The notes under the pieces are model-generated. The model was not told the origin of the DNA. It saw only the letters and a list, made by a program, of their open reading frames with translations, and made no database searches. Position numbers and translations under genes: made by a program. DNA of 18,949 nt, from assembly GCA_017468115.1 (NCBI GenBank), contig JAFUJS010000035.1:1-18949 (forward strand). Direction: 5' to 3'. Positions within the stretch are counted from its first letter, which is position 1. Every line of letters begins with the position of its first letter. Of this stretch, positions 1 through 6,705 are shown in pieces. The stretch is from Clostridia bacterium. GTDB taxonomy: Bacteria; Bacillota_A; Clostridia; Oscillospirales; CAG-272.

Positions 1-94
1 AAAATAGGTATATTTTTACTCTATTCTGGAATACCACAATTTGTTTTTTTAGGCAAAAAAGCAATTTGTTAAATTTTTGTAAATTTGGAGATTT

Positions 95-122
95 TTGCGT
101 AAAAAAGAGTTTTTGTTATAAT
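95..122 (+). promoter_or_regulatory. Possible promoter of an unidentified transcript
   Basis: TTGCGT (95-100), a 16-nt spacer and TATAAT (117-122) resemble a sigma-A promoter. No gene with a ribosome site follows. It may drive an untranslated RNA or be chance in AT-rich DNA. Confidence 0.25.
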
Positions 123-307
123 GAATACAACGTTTCGGGCAATGGGACACGCCTTAGAAGTAAATGAATTGCATCGGTAATGCATGAATTGACACTGCGT
201 GCCATGAAAAACGAATTGATGCTTTGCATCATTGAAATTATACAATTTGTAGGCGTGGGGGGTTTATCTCTTGCCATTTTCTTAGATGTTTTTTTGTATA
301 TAATTGA

Positions 308-380
308 CAATCCCCCCTCCACTATCGTGGCCCTCCCCAACACAAGGTACGCCCTTCGGGTGCCTTTCACAAGGGAGGCT
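308..380 (-). repeat. Dispersed clostridial repeat, copy 1 (minus orientation)
   Basis: Read on the minus strand it begins GCCTCCCTTGTG and ends GGATTG, the same termini (GGCTCCCTTGTG...GGATTG) as the copy at 469-516. The interior differs and contains two small inverted repeats. I recall such elements between genes of Oscillospiraceae-type genomes; the assignment rests on recall plus the two copies here. Confidence 0.55.
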
Positions 381-417
381 TGAGTTAAACTCGCCCTACG
401 GGTTTTTGCCTTTTTTT

Positions 418-442
418 GGGCAGTCGAGGACGCCTGCCCCTA
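418..442 (+). repeat. GGGCAG...CTGCCCCTAC repeat, copy 1
   Basis: GGGCAG, an internal segment and CTGCCCCTAC form a short inverted repeat. A second copy lies at 624-649 with the same ends and a diverged middle. Confidence 0.5.
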
Positions 443-468
443 CATGGTTTTTTGCAATCCGCAAAAAA

Positions 469-516
469 GGCTCCCTTGTGTAAAGGGAGCTGTCAGCAAA
501 GCTGACTGAGGGATTG
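469..516 (+). repeat. Dispersed clostridial repeat, copy 2
   Basis: A 48-bp unit made of two hairpins, GGCTCCCT/AGGGAGC and GTCAGC/GCTGAC, ending in GGATTG. It shares its ends with 308-380 in opposite orientation. It is probably non-autonomous. Confidence 0.6.
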
Positions 517-550
517 TTTTATCTTTAAGAGCAAGCTTTTACCCCAATGT

Positions 551-576
551 TCGGCGGGAGCAAGCCCCCACCCTAC
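551..576 (+). repeat. CGGCGGGAGCAAGCCCCCAC repeat
   Basis: A short GC-rich inverted repeat (GGCGGG.../...CCCACC) followed by CTAC, between the two GGGCAG-type repeats. I recall similar units scattered in clostridial genomes; only one copy is in the window. Confidence 0.4.
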
Positions 577-623
577 AAGGCGTCTCACGCGGGTGCATTA
601 ACAATAGGAAAATCCAATAATCC

Positions 624-649
624 GGGCAGTCCAGAACGCCAGCCCCTAC
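624..649 (+). repeat. GGGCAG...CAGCCCCTAC repeat, copy 2
   Basis: Second copy of the repeat at 418-442: same ends, different core bases, same orientation. Confidence 0.5.
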
Positions 650-675
650 AGGGGAATTTTTGCCGCCTAAAAATC

Positions 676-705
676 AAAAAATGCGACACAGGGTCGCATT
701 TTTTT
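676..705 (-). terminator. Rho-independent terminator of the met operon
   Basis: A-run, ATGCGAC (681-687), loop ACAGG, GTCGCAT (693-699), T-run. It is near-symmetrical, so it could act both ways. It abuts the metA stop codon at 704-706. Its core is the repeat CGACACAGGGTCG found six more times in the window. Confidence 0.8.
681..699 (+). repeat. CGACACAGGGTCG palindromic repeat, copy 1
   Basis: The repeat core forms the stem of the metA terminator, with ATG/CAT extending the CGAC/GTCG stem. Flanks do not match the longer 38-bp version. Confidence 0.6.
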
Positions 706-1639
706 ACTTTTTCTCCATAAGTCTTTTGCTTATGCCCTCTATGTCATAGGGGGTCATTTGGTAAACATAATAGTTCAGCCAGTTTGAGTAGATAATGTTT
801 GCTGTGGAATACCAGTTTGGCGCAATTTTTGTTTTCTCCGCATCGCGGAAGTAATGCTCCGGCTCGTCAATAGGCAGTCCCTTTGCAAGGTCTCTTAGGT
901 ACTCGTTTTTCAAGGTATCTCTATCATATTCCATATGTCCCATAAGGAAGATTCTTCTGCCGTCCTGCGAGCGAACAACGGACGGTCCGATTTCATCGGA
1001 GCCTGCAAGAAGCATCAGGTCGTCAACGGCACGAATCTCCTCCTCCCTCATAGAGGTGTGGCGGGAGTGAGGCATATGAAACTCCTCGTCTGTGCCCTTT
1101 AGCAGAGGGTCAAACTGAACATACTTAGTATGCTTGAAGATGCCAAAAATCTTTTTGTCAAGAATGTACTTATCAAGTCCATAGTAGTAATGGAGTGCCG
1201 CCTGTGCGCCCCAGCAGATAAATATGGTGCTTGTTACGTTTTTGTCAGCAAAGTCAAATATTTCGCAAAGCTCCTGCCAATATTTAACGTCTTCAAATTC
1301 CATCATTTCAACAGGAGCACCTGTGATAATCATACCATCAAAATGCTCATTTTTAACCTCGGAGAAGGTTTTGTAAAATCTTTGAAGATGTCCAAGAGGA
1401 GTATTCTTGCCCACATAGCTCTCTGTGCCGATCAGTGTAACCTTAATTTGCAAGGGAGAGTTGGAAAGAAGTCTTATGAGCTGTGTTTCCGTTTCGATTT
1501 TAGTAGGCATCAAATTGAGAATTGCAATTTCAATAGGACGTATATCCTGGGTCATCGCCCTTTCGTGATTCATAACGAAAATGTTTTCCTCTGAAAGGGT
1601 CTGATAGGCAGGAATGTCCTTTGGAATAATAATTGGCAT
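704..1639 (-). CDS. metA: Homoserine O-acetyltransferase (MetA/HTS family)
   Basis: Activates L-homoserine by O-acylation, the first dedicated step of methionine synthesis; cytoplasmic. The 311-residue protein matches the MetA family in length and content. Cys142 in FICWGAQAALH is the acyl-enzyme nucleophile; His235 and Glu237 in MGHMEYD complete the expected catalytic set. Residue 111, in GAPVEMMEF, is Glu. In characterised MetA enzymes Glu here goes with acetyl-CoA and Gly with succinyl-CoA, so an acetyltransferase is inferred despite the historic succinyltransferase name. It is the last gene of a minus-strand operon, 33 nt after metY, whose product would use O-acetylhomoserine. AAGGAGA precedes the ATG. 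The stop codon touches a strong terminator. Family assignment is near certain; cofactor choice is inferred. Confidence 0.95.
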   Translation of the reverse strand: MPIIIPKDIPAYQTLSEENIFVMNHERAMTQDIRPIEIAILNLMPTKIETETQLIRLLSNSPLQIKVTLIGTESYVGKNTPLGHLQRFYKTFSEVKNEHFDGMIITGAPVEMMEFEDVKYWQELCEIFDFADKNVTSTIFICWGAQAALHYYYGLDKYILDKKIFGIFKHTKYVQFDPLLKGTDEEFHMPHSRHTSMREEEIRAVDDLMLLAGSDEIGPSVVRSQDGRRIFLMGHMEYDRDTLKNEYLRDLAKGLPIDEPEHYFRDAEKTKIAPNWYSTANIIYSNWLNYYVYQMTPYDIEGISKRLMEKK

Positions 1640-1657
1640 AAATTTCTCCTTTTAGCA

Positions 1658-1675
1658 ACCCTGTGTCGATAATTA
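1658..1675 (-). repeat. CGACACAGGGTCG-type repeat, copy 2
   Basis: On the minus strand it reads TAATTATCGACACAGGGT. It supplies the metY stop codon and fills most of the metY-metA gap. The trailing CG of the core is replaced by TG. Confidence 0.6.
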
Positions 1676-2941
1676 GATTCTATCGAGGGCTTGCTTTATG
1701 TCGTTTATAATGTCCTCTGCGTTTTCAATTCCCACAGAAAGACGGATAAGATTTTCCTTAATTCCAATAGCCTCAAGATCGGTAGTTGAAAGTTGGCGGT
1801 GAGTTGTTGAGGCAGGGTGCAAAACACAGCTTCTTGCGTCTGCAACGTGTGTTACGATAGCAATCATTTCAAGGTTTTCCATAAACTCGGACGCCTTGTC
1901 CTTGCCGCCCTTAACGCCAAAGCTCATCATTCCGCCCTGACCCTTAGGCATATATTTCATAGCTACGTCGTGATATTTATTGCTTTCAAGGGATGGGTGC
2001 AAAATCCACTCAACCTTCGGGTGGCTTGCAAGGAAGCTTGCAACCTTTTTAGCATTTTCCGAATGCCTTTCCATGCGAAGAGCAAGGGTTTCCATACCAA
2101 GGTTGGTAAGAAAAGCGTTTTGTGGGCTCATAATAGCGCCAAGGTCTCTCATCATCTGAGCTCTGCACTTAACGCCAAATGCGGTTTTGCCAAGATTTGC
2201 ATAAACTAAGCCGTGATAGCTTTCGTCCGGCACTAAAAATTCCTTATATCTGTCTGTTGCGTTAAAATCAAAGTTGCCGCCGTCGATAATTACGCCGCCA
2301 AGGGCAACTGCGTGGCCGTCAAGATATTTTGAAGAGGAATAAATAACTACGTTTGCGCCAAAGTCAAGGGGTCTGCACAGAACAGGTGTAACAAGGGTGT
2401 TATCAACCATAAAGAGCACCTTATTTCTCTTTGCAATATCGGCAATTTTTTCAAAGTCAAGAACAACTATTGTTGGGTTGGCTATTGTCTCGGCAAAAAT
2501 GATTTTTGTCTTGTCGTCAACTAGCTTTTCTATGTTCTCTTTTGTGTCGTCAGGGTCAAAAAAGCGACACTCTATGCCATATTTTGGCAGTGTAACGGAA
2601 AACAGATTGTAGCTTCCGCCATAGATTGCCCTTGAGGCAACCACGTTGTCGCCTGCATTACATACATTCAAAACCGCAAGCAGCGTTGCGCTCATTCCAG
2701 AGGCGGTTGCAATACCCATAACGCCGCCGTCAAGCTCTGTCAGCTTCTTTTCAAAAACGTCAACGGTTGGGTTGGCTAGTCTTGTGTAGAAATAGCCGTC
2801 TGCCTTCAAATCGAAGAGGTCAGCCATCTCCCCTGCCTTTTCATAATAATAGGTTGTGCTTTGAACGATAGGTGCTACACGTGGCTCTCCGCTTTTGGGA
2901 GTGTAGCCGCCCTGCACACAAATTGTATCTAGGTTTTTCAT
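1673..2941 (-). CDS. metY: O-acetylhomoserine sulfhydrylase (aminocarboxypropyltransferase)
   Basis: PLP enzyme expected to replace the acetyl group of O-acetylhomoserine with sulfide to give homocysteine. The 422 residues fit the usual length of about 425. Visible marks of the Cys/Met-metabolism PLP family are the N-terminal motif around TRLANPTVDVFE (53-64), the GMSA loop (82-85), Asp180 in VDNT, and SSSKYLDGH with Lys205 as the Schiff-base lysine. The long insertion after the lysine (about residues 216-245) favours the sulfhydrylase branch over cystathionine gamma-synthase. It lies 11 nt after the PFL-like gene and 33 nt before metA, so production and use of acetylhomoserine are coupled in one transcript. 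The stop codon lies inside a dispersed repeat. A gamma-synthase activity cannot be excluded from sequence alone. Confidence 0.93.
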   Translation of the reverse strand: MKNLDTICVQGGYTPKSGEPRVAPIVQSTTYYYEKAGEMADLFDLKADGYFYTRLANPTVDVFEKKLTELDGGVMGIATASGMSATLLAVLNVCNAGDNVVASRAIYGGSYNLFSVTLPKYGIECRFFDPDDTKENIEKLVDDKTKIIFAETIANPTIVVLDFEKIADIAKRNKVLFMVDNTLVTPVLCRPLDFGANVVIYSSSKYLDGHAVALGGVIIDGGNFDFNATDRYKEFLVPDESYHGLVYANLGKTAFGVKCRAQMMRDLGAIMSPQNAFLTNLGMETLALRMERHSENAKKVASFLASHPKVEWILHPSLESNKYHDVAMKYMPKGQGGMMSFGVKGGKDKASEFMENLEMIAIVTHVADARSCVLHPASTTHRQLSTTDLEAIGIKENLIRLSVGIENAEDIINDIKQALDRI

Positions 2942-2952
2942 AAATTTCTCCT

Positions 2953-4311
2953 TTAGTTCTTAAGGCTGTGGATTGGCGCAGGGATTCTGCCTCCACGGTT
3001 TATAAATTCCTCAGAGGAATACTCGCTTAGCTTCATAATAGGTGCGTGGCCAAGAAGTCCGCCAAACTCAACGCTTTCGCCAACGCCCTTTCCGTGTACA
3101 GGAATAAGCCTTACTGCTGTTGTTTTGTTGTTTACAACGCCAATTGCAATCTCGTCAGCGATAATGCCGCTAAGGGTTGCTGCGCTTGTATCTCCGGGCA
3201 CGGCAATCATATCAAGTCCAACTGAGCAAACTGCGGTCATTGCCTCCAGCTTTTCGATAGACAATGCGCCCATTTCTGCCGCCTCAATCATACCTGCGTC
3301 CTCGGAAACAGGAATAAATGCGCCGCTAAGTCCGCCAACGTGGCTTGATGCCATAACTCCGCCCTTCTTAACCGCATCATTAAGCATAGCAAGTGCGGCG
3401 GTTGTGCCGTGGGTGCCGCATCTTTCAAGACCCATATTTTCAAGGATTCTTGCAACAGAGTCGCCCACTGCGGGGGTAGGAGCCAAGGAAAGGTCAATAA
3501 TTCCATAAGGTGTGTTCAGCTTCTTTGATGCCTCGTAGGCAATGAGCTGACCCACTCTTGTAATCTTAAATGCTGTCTTCTTTATAACGTCCGCAAGCTG
3601 TGAAAAGTCGCAAAAGCCCTCACGCTTAATCGCAGATGCCACAACACCCGGACCGGAAACGCCAACATTTATTACTGTATCAGGCTCGCCAATGCCATGA
3701 ACTGCGCCTGCCATAAAAGGGTTGTCCTCGGGTATATTTGCAAAAACAACAAGCTTTGCACAGCCGATGGAGTCATTTTCTCTTGTCAGGTATGCGGTTT
3801 TTTTCATAATCTCGCCCATTTGCTTAACCGCATCCATATTGATGCCTGCCTTTGTGCTGGCTACGTTTACGCTGGAGCAAACCTTTGTTGTGGTGGAAAG
3901 CGCCTCGGGAATCGACTCGATAAGGTTTTTCGAGCCCTTAGTCATACCCTTTTGAACAAGGGCGCCAAAGCCGCCGATAAAGTTAATTCCAACCTCGTTT
4001 GCAGCCCTTTCAAGCACTTGGGCAAGACGCACAAAGCCCTCACTGTCGCAATTTGCGCCGACAAGCGAAATTGGAGTTACGGAAACCCTTTTGTTAATAA
4101 TCGGAATGCCGTAGGTTGCTTCAAGCTCATTTGCCACGGGCACAAGATTCTTTGCGCATGTGGTTATTTTATCGTAAATCTTTTGTTCAAGTCTTTTTTG
4201 GTCGTCGCTAATACAATCAAACAAGGAAATGCCCATGGTAACAGTACGTATGTCCAAGTTTTCCTGCTTAATCATATTGACCGTTTCAAGAATATCGTTA
4301 ATATTAAGCAT
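2953..4311 (-). CDS. PFL-like/DUF711 (UPF0210) family protein
   Basis: A 452-residue protein of the UPF0210 family, structurally related to the pyruvate formate-lyase fold, with no established reaction. Typical features are the N-terminal [14 protein letters not shown], the segment [18 protein letters not shown] in the middle, and the Gly/Ala-rich [20 protein letters not shown] with [20 protein letters not shown] after it. The family nearly always sits beside a small ACT-domain protein, as here, where the ACT gene ends 9 nt upstream. I see no clear C-terminal glycyl-radical motif, so radical chemistry should not be assumed. Position ahead of metY and metA suggests shared transcription. Function remains unknown; the family call is firm. 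Confidence 0.92.
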   Translation of the reverse strand: MLNINDILETVNMIKQENLDIRTVTMGISLFDCISDDQKRLEQKIYDKITTCAKNLVPVANELEATYGIPIINKRVSVTPISLVGANCDSEGFVRLAQVLERAANEVGINFIGGFGALVQKGMTKGSKNLIESIPEALSTTTKVCSSVNVASTKAGINMDAVKQMGEIMKKTAYLTRENDSIGCAKLVVFANIPEDNPFMAGAVHGIGEPDTVINVGVSGPGVVASAIKREGFCDFSQLADVIKKTAFKITRVGQLIAYEASKKLNTPYGIIDLSLAPTPAVGDSVARILENMGLERCGTHGTTAALAMLNDAVKKGGVMASSHVGGLSGAFIPVSEDAGMIEAAEMGALSIEKLEAMTAVCSVGLDMIAVPGDTSAATLSGIIADEIAIGVVNNKTTAVRLIPVHGKGVGESVEFGGLLGHAPIMKLSEYSSEEFINRGGRIPAPIHSLKN

Positions 4312-4320
4312 ATTTACCTC

Positions 4321-4590
4321 TTAGATTCTGTGCATGGAATTGAAAATGTCCTCGTGCATAGCACGGATGTCAAGGCCCTTCTTCTCGCCAAGGAGAGAAA
4401 GCTCCTTTTGGAAAACCGCAAACTCGGTTTCCATCTTCTCAATCTCCACAAGCATAATCATAGCAAAGTAGTCCTTAAGAACACTTTGGGTTATATCAAT
4501 AATGTTCGCATTATGCTTAGCGCACTCAGCACTAACATCAGCAATAATGCCAACAGAGTCCTTTCCGATAACAGTAACAACAGCCTTCAT
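4321..4590 (-). CDS. Small ACT-domain protein (UPF0237)
   Basis: An 89-residue protein made of a single ACT domain: strand MKAVVTVIGKDSVGIIADVS, helix, strand ANIIDITQSVL, then a strand and helix after KDYFAMIMLVEI. ACT domains usually bind amino acids and regulate a partner. The DSVGII and NIIDI signatures are those of the stand-alone family paired with UPF0210 proteins. It is the first gene of the operon, behind a consensus promoter (4628-4656) and the ribosome site AAAGGAGAG. A ligand cannot be read from the sequence; given metY and metA downstream, a methionine-related amino acid is a reasonable guess only. Confidence 0.9.
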   Translation of the reverse strand: MKAVVTVIGKDSVGIIADVSAECAKHNANIIDITQSVLKDYFAMIMLVEIEKMETEFAVFQKELSLLGEKKGLDIRAMHEDIFNSMHRI

Positions 4591-4627
4591 AATAAGCTCT
4601 CCTTTACGCGCAAAATTTATTAAGTAA

Positions 4628-4656
4628 AGTATAACACCAATAAATAGCTATGTCAA
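4628..4656 (-). promoter_or_regulatory. Sigma-A promoter of the ACT-PFL-metY-metA operon
   Basis: On the minus strand: TTGACA (4656-4651), a 17-nt spacer and TATACT (4633-4628). It stands about 38 nt before the ACT-gene start. The leader is too short for a SAM or T-box riboswitch, and none is seen. Confidence 0.8.
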
Positions 4657-4690
4657 GGATTTTTTCGGGGGCTATGGCGCTGAATTTTCT

Positions 4691-4720
4691 GAAAACTGTA
4701 CCGTTCGGTACCGGTTTTTC
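4691..4720 (+). other. Inverted repeat upstream of the terminase gene
   Basis: GAAAAC-T-GTACCG, loop TT, CGGTAC-CG-GTTTTTC forms an interrupted stem ending in a T-run, about 30 nt before the terminase ribosome site. It could terminate transcription entering the head module or act as an attenuator. No other promoter is clear between the two divergent units. Confidence 0.5.
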
Positions 4721-4747
4721 TGTGCAATAATGGTCTTGCAAGGGGCG

Positions 4748-4763
4748 AAAGGAGGTAAAAATA
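4748..4763 (+). promoter_or_regulatory. Ribosome site defining an AUA start for the terminase gene
   Basis: AAAGGAGGT at 4748-4756 is a near-perfect anti-16S match. Five nt after its last G stands ATA (4761-4763), in frame with the terminase. There is no in-frame ATG, GTG or TTG before 5169. The only earlier option is a CTG at 4803, far from the ribosome site. Confidence 0.6.
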
Positions 4764-6542
4764 GAGCTAACCCTTTGGGATTTAATCAAAAAACGAAAAA
4801 GCCTGTGGGAAAAGCACAAGGACCCATCGCTTGATAGGGAGCTTGTAGAGGCAATAGCCGACGAGATACTTGACAGGGATGAAATCAGAAATCAAGTCCT
4901 TGAAAAGCCCTATCTTTTAATCGAGGCGTGCTTTTCGGTTGTAAGCAAGGAAAGGAAGACAATTCCCTTCTTTCTAAACCCAATTCAACGGGACTTTTTA
5001 GACAAATTACAGACACAGGGTCGGTCAAAACCCTACTTTATCTTAAAAAGCAGACAGCAGGGCTTTACTACTCTGATAACCGCAATAGGTCTATCATACG
5101 CTATCACAACCAAGAATTTTTCAGGCTTTACTCTGGCAGACAGAGAGGACAACGCAAAGGCGATTTTTATGGACAAGGCTAAGCTGATGTACGATATGCT
5201 ACCTGACAGGCTTAAGCCCTCGGAAAAGCTAAACTCCGCAAACGAGCTTTACTTTGACAGGCTTAATTCCTCTTGGAGAGTAGCCACAGCAAGTGAAAGC
5301 GTGGGCAGAAGCCGAACTCTTTCCTTTATACACTACTCCGAGGTTGCATTTTACAAGTGTCCGCTTTCCCAGCTTCAAAAATCCATTTCCGAGGCAGGGG
5401 TCAAGGATGCGCTTTGCATCTACGAAACCACAGCCAACGGCTTTAACGAGGCAAAAGCACTTTGGGACAGCGGTGTGTGTATCAACCTTTTCTACCCCTG
5501 GTACTTAAGTAGCGAGTACCGAGAAAAGGATGAGTCTTACATAAAAGAGGCGGACACGTGGCTGTTAAACCGTCTAAACGCCCTCAAAAAGCGAGGGCTG
5601 GACAAGGATCAGCTGTGCTGGTACGCGAGGAAATACAAGATGTATCTTGACAAAAGCTCAATAAGGCAGGAATACCCCTCATCCCCCGAGGAGGCATTCG
5701 TTGCAAGCGGCAGCTCAGTCTTTGATAGCGATGCTATTTCCCACTATCTTAGCCACTTTGATATCAAGTCAACTAGGGGATATTTTCAATATGAGGAAAG
5801 CTTTTGCCCTGTCTATCTTCCCGATGGCAGGCTTGCAAGCACAAGCCTTGAAATTTCCAACATTAAATTTATCCCCGACCCCAATGGATACATTTCCATA
5901 GTAGATATGCCCTACCGCCAAGATTTAGGCAGTCAAATTGTCGTAAAGCCCTACGTAATAGGGGCAGATACAGCAGGGAGCGGTGAGGACTACTTTACTG
6001 CAAAGGTGCTTGATAACACAACAGGCAAATGCGTTGCCACCTTGCACAAGCAGCACATTGACGAGGACTTATTTGCAAAGCAGCTATACTGCCTTGGCAA
6101 ATTTTATAACGATGCGCTAATCGGCGTGGAAACCAACTTTTCCTCCCACCCGGTCAGGGTATTAAAATCCCTTGGCTACCCCAGCCTTTACTCATCAAAG
6201 GGCAACGGCTACGGCGAGGAGGGACGCTACCTTGGCTTTATTACCACCTCTGTTACAAGACCAATTATTATAGCAAGCCTTGTTTCGATTATGAGAGATA
6301 ACCTATATTTGGAAACAGACCGTCAGACCTTACTTGAAATGATAAGCTTTGTCCGCCACGAAAACGGACGGGCAAGCGCCGCAAGTGGTGCCCACGACGA
6401 TTTGGTTATGGCAAGCGCAATTGCCCACTTTATCTCTAACGAATTTCCTAAAAAATCCGAAATCATCGACACAGGGTGCGCTGTTTTGGAAAACAACTTT
6501 AACAAAATCCCCTTGCAAGAACAAACCTTTATGGAGTGGTAA
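4761..6542 (+). CDS. Phage terminase large subunit (AUA start)
   Basis: Packaging motor: an ATPase that drives DNA into the capsid plus a nuclease that cuts it. Read from ATA at 4761 it is 593 residues. Residues 73-80, NPIQRDFL, look like the adenine Q-motif; 96-104, KSRQQGFTT, is the phage-type Walker A; FIHYSEVAF with Glu194 is Walker B plus catalytic acid; ETTANG (222-227) is the coupling motif. The nuclease half shows Asp403 (GADTAG), Glu457 (GVETNF) and Asp546/Asp547 (AHDDLVMA). Starting at the first ATG (5169) would delete the Q-motif and Walker A, so the upstream start is required for function. The 3' end carries a copy of a dispersed repeat encoding part of SEIIDTGCAVLEN. No small terminase subunit is seen upstream. 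First gene of the five-gene head module. Confidence 0.9.
   Translation: MELTLWDLIKKRKSLWEKHKDPSLDRELVEAIADEILDRDEIRNQVLEKPYLLIEACFSVVSKERKTIPFFLNPIQRDFLDKLQTQGRSKPYFILKSRQQGFTTLITAIGLSYAITTKNFSGFTLADREDNAKAIFMDKAKLMYDMLPDRLKPSEKLNSANELYFDRLNSSWRVATASESVGRSRTLSFIHYSEVAFYKCPLSQLQKSISEAGVKDALCIYETTANGFNEAKALWDSGVCINLFYPWYLSSEYREKDESYIKEADTWLLNRLNALKKRGLDKDQLCWYARKYKMYLDKSSIRQEYPSSPEEAFVASGSSVFDSDAISHYLSHFDIKSTRGYFQYEESFCPVYLPDGRLASTSLEISNIKFIPDPNGYISIVDMPYRQDLGSQIVVKPYVIGADTAGSGEDYFTAKVLDNTTGKCVATLHKQHIDEDLFAKQLYCLGKFYNDALIGVETNFSSHPVRVLKSLGYPSLYSSKGNGYGEEGRYLGFITTSVTRPIIIASLVSIMRDNLYLETDRQTLLEMISFVRHENGRASAASGAHDDLVMASAIAHFISNEFPKKSEIIDTGCAVLENNFNKIPLQEQTFMEW
5004..5024 (+). repeat. ACAGACACAGGGTCG-type repeat, copy 3 (inside terminase)
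   Basis: AATTACAGACACAGGGTCGG lies within the coding sequence, encoding KLQTQGR just before Walker A. It matches the reverse complement of 10254-10276 more closely than the other copies. Confidence 0.45.
6451..6489 (+). repeat. CGACACAGGGTCG-type repeat, copy 4 (inside terminase)
   Basis: About 38 bp aligned with 9092-9129, differing at about five positions, including GTGCG for GTCGG. It is read through as coding sequence near the terminase C-terminus. Confidence 0.6.
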
Positions 6543-6543
6543 A

Positions 6544-6705
6544 ATGACAAAAATCACTAAAAAACTAATGGAGCTTGAATGCCGCATAAAGGCGCTTGAA
6601 AATGCTGTAAAGCAGGCTTCAAGTGCCGAAATCGGCACCACACAGGACCAAATTACCTACAAGGAGGTGCTTGAGGAGTGGCTCAATGGCAAGAAAACAA
6701 CCTAA
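6544..6705 (+). CDS. 53-residue coiled-coil protein of the head module
   Basis: Starts 2 nt after the terminase stop and ends 28 nt inside the portal gene. Residues 1-25 (MTKITKKLMELECRIKALEN onward) form an amphipathic heptad-like helix; the C-terminus ends EEWLNGKKTT. No family is recognised. Small proteins between terminase and portal are common in phage head operons. No strong ribosome site precedes it, so translation is probably coupled to terminase. It could be a small packaging or structural accessory, but nothing proves a role. Confidence 0.65.
   Translation: MTKITKKLMELECRIKALENAVKQASSAEIGTTQDQITYKEVLEEWLNGKKTT

Larger units (their letters stand above)
1..703. other. Noncoding, repeat-rich stretch downstream of metA
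   Basis: No convincing gene lies here. The first 300 bases are AT-rich; two overlapping opposed ORFs around 116-383 lack ribosome sites and resemble no family I know. From about 308 onward the DNA is made of GC-rich dispersed repeats (listed separately) in a mosaic. The stretch ends in the metA terminator. Confidence 0.7.

Noticed and set aside
116..383. Two overlapping ORFs on opposite strands (67 and 84 codons).
   Set aside because: Neither has a ribosome site, and both run into dispersed repeats. The plus-strand one has a hydrophobic stretch, but that is common in AT-rich DNA.
3697..4623. A 308-codon open frame on the plus strand.
   Set aside because: It lies entirely antisense to the PFL-like and ACT genes, whose families are certain; it is a shadow of their codon bias.
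5169..6542. Shorter terminase starting at the first ATG.
   Set aside because: It lacks the ATP-binding motifs, which are found in frame just upstream behind an ideal ribosome site.
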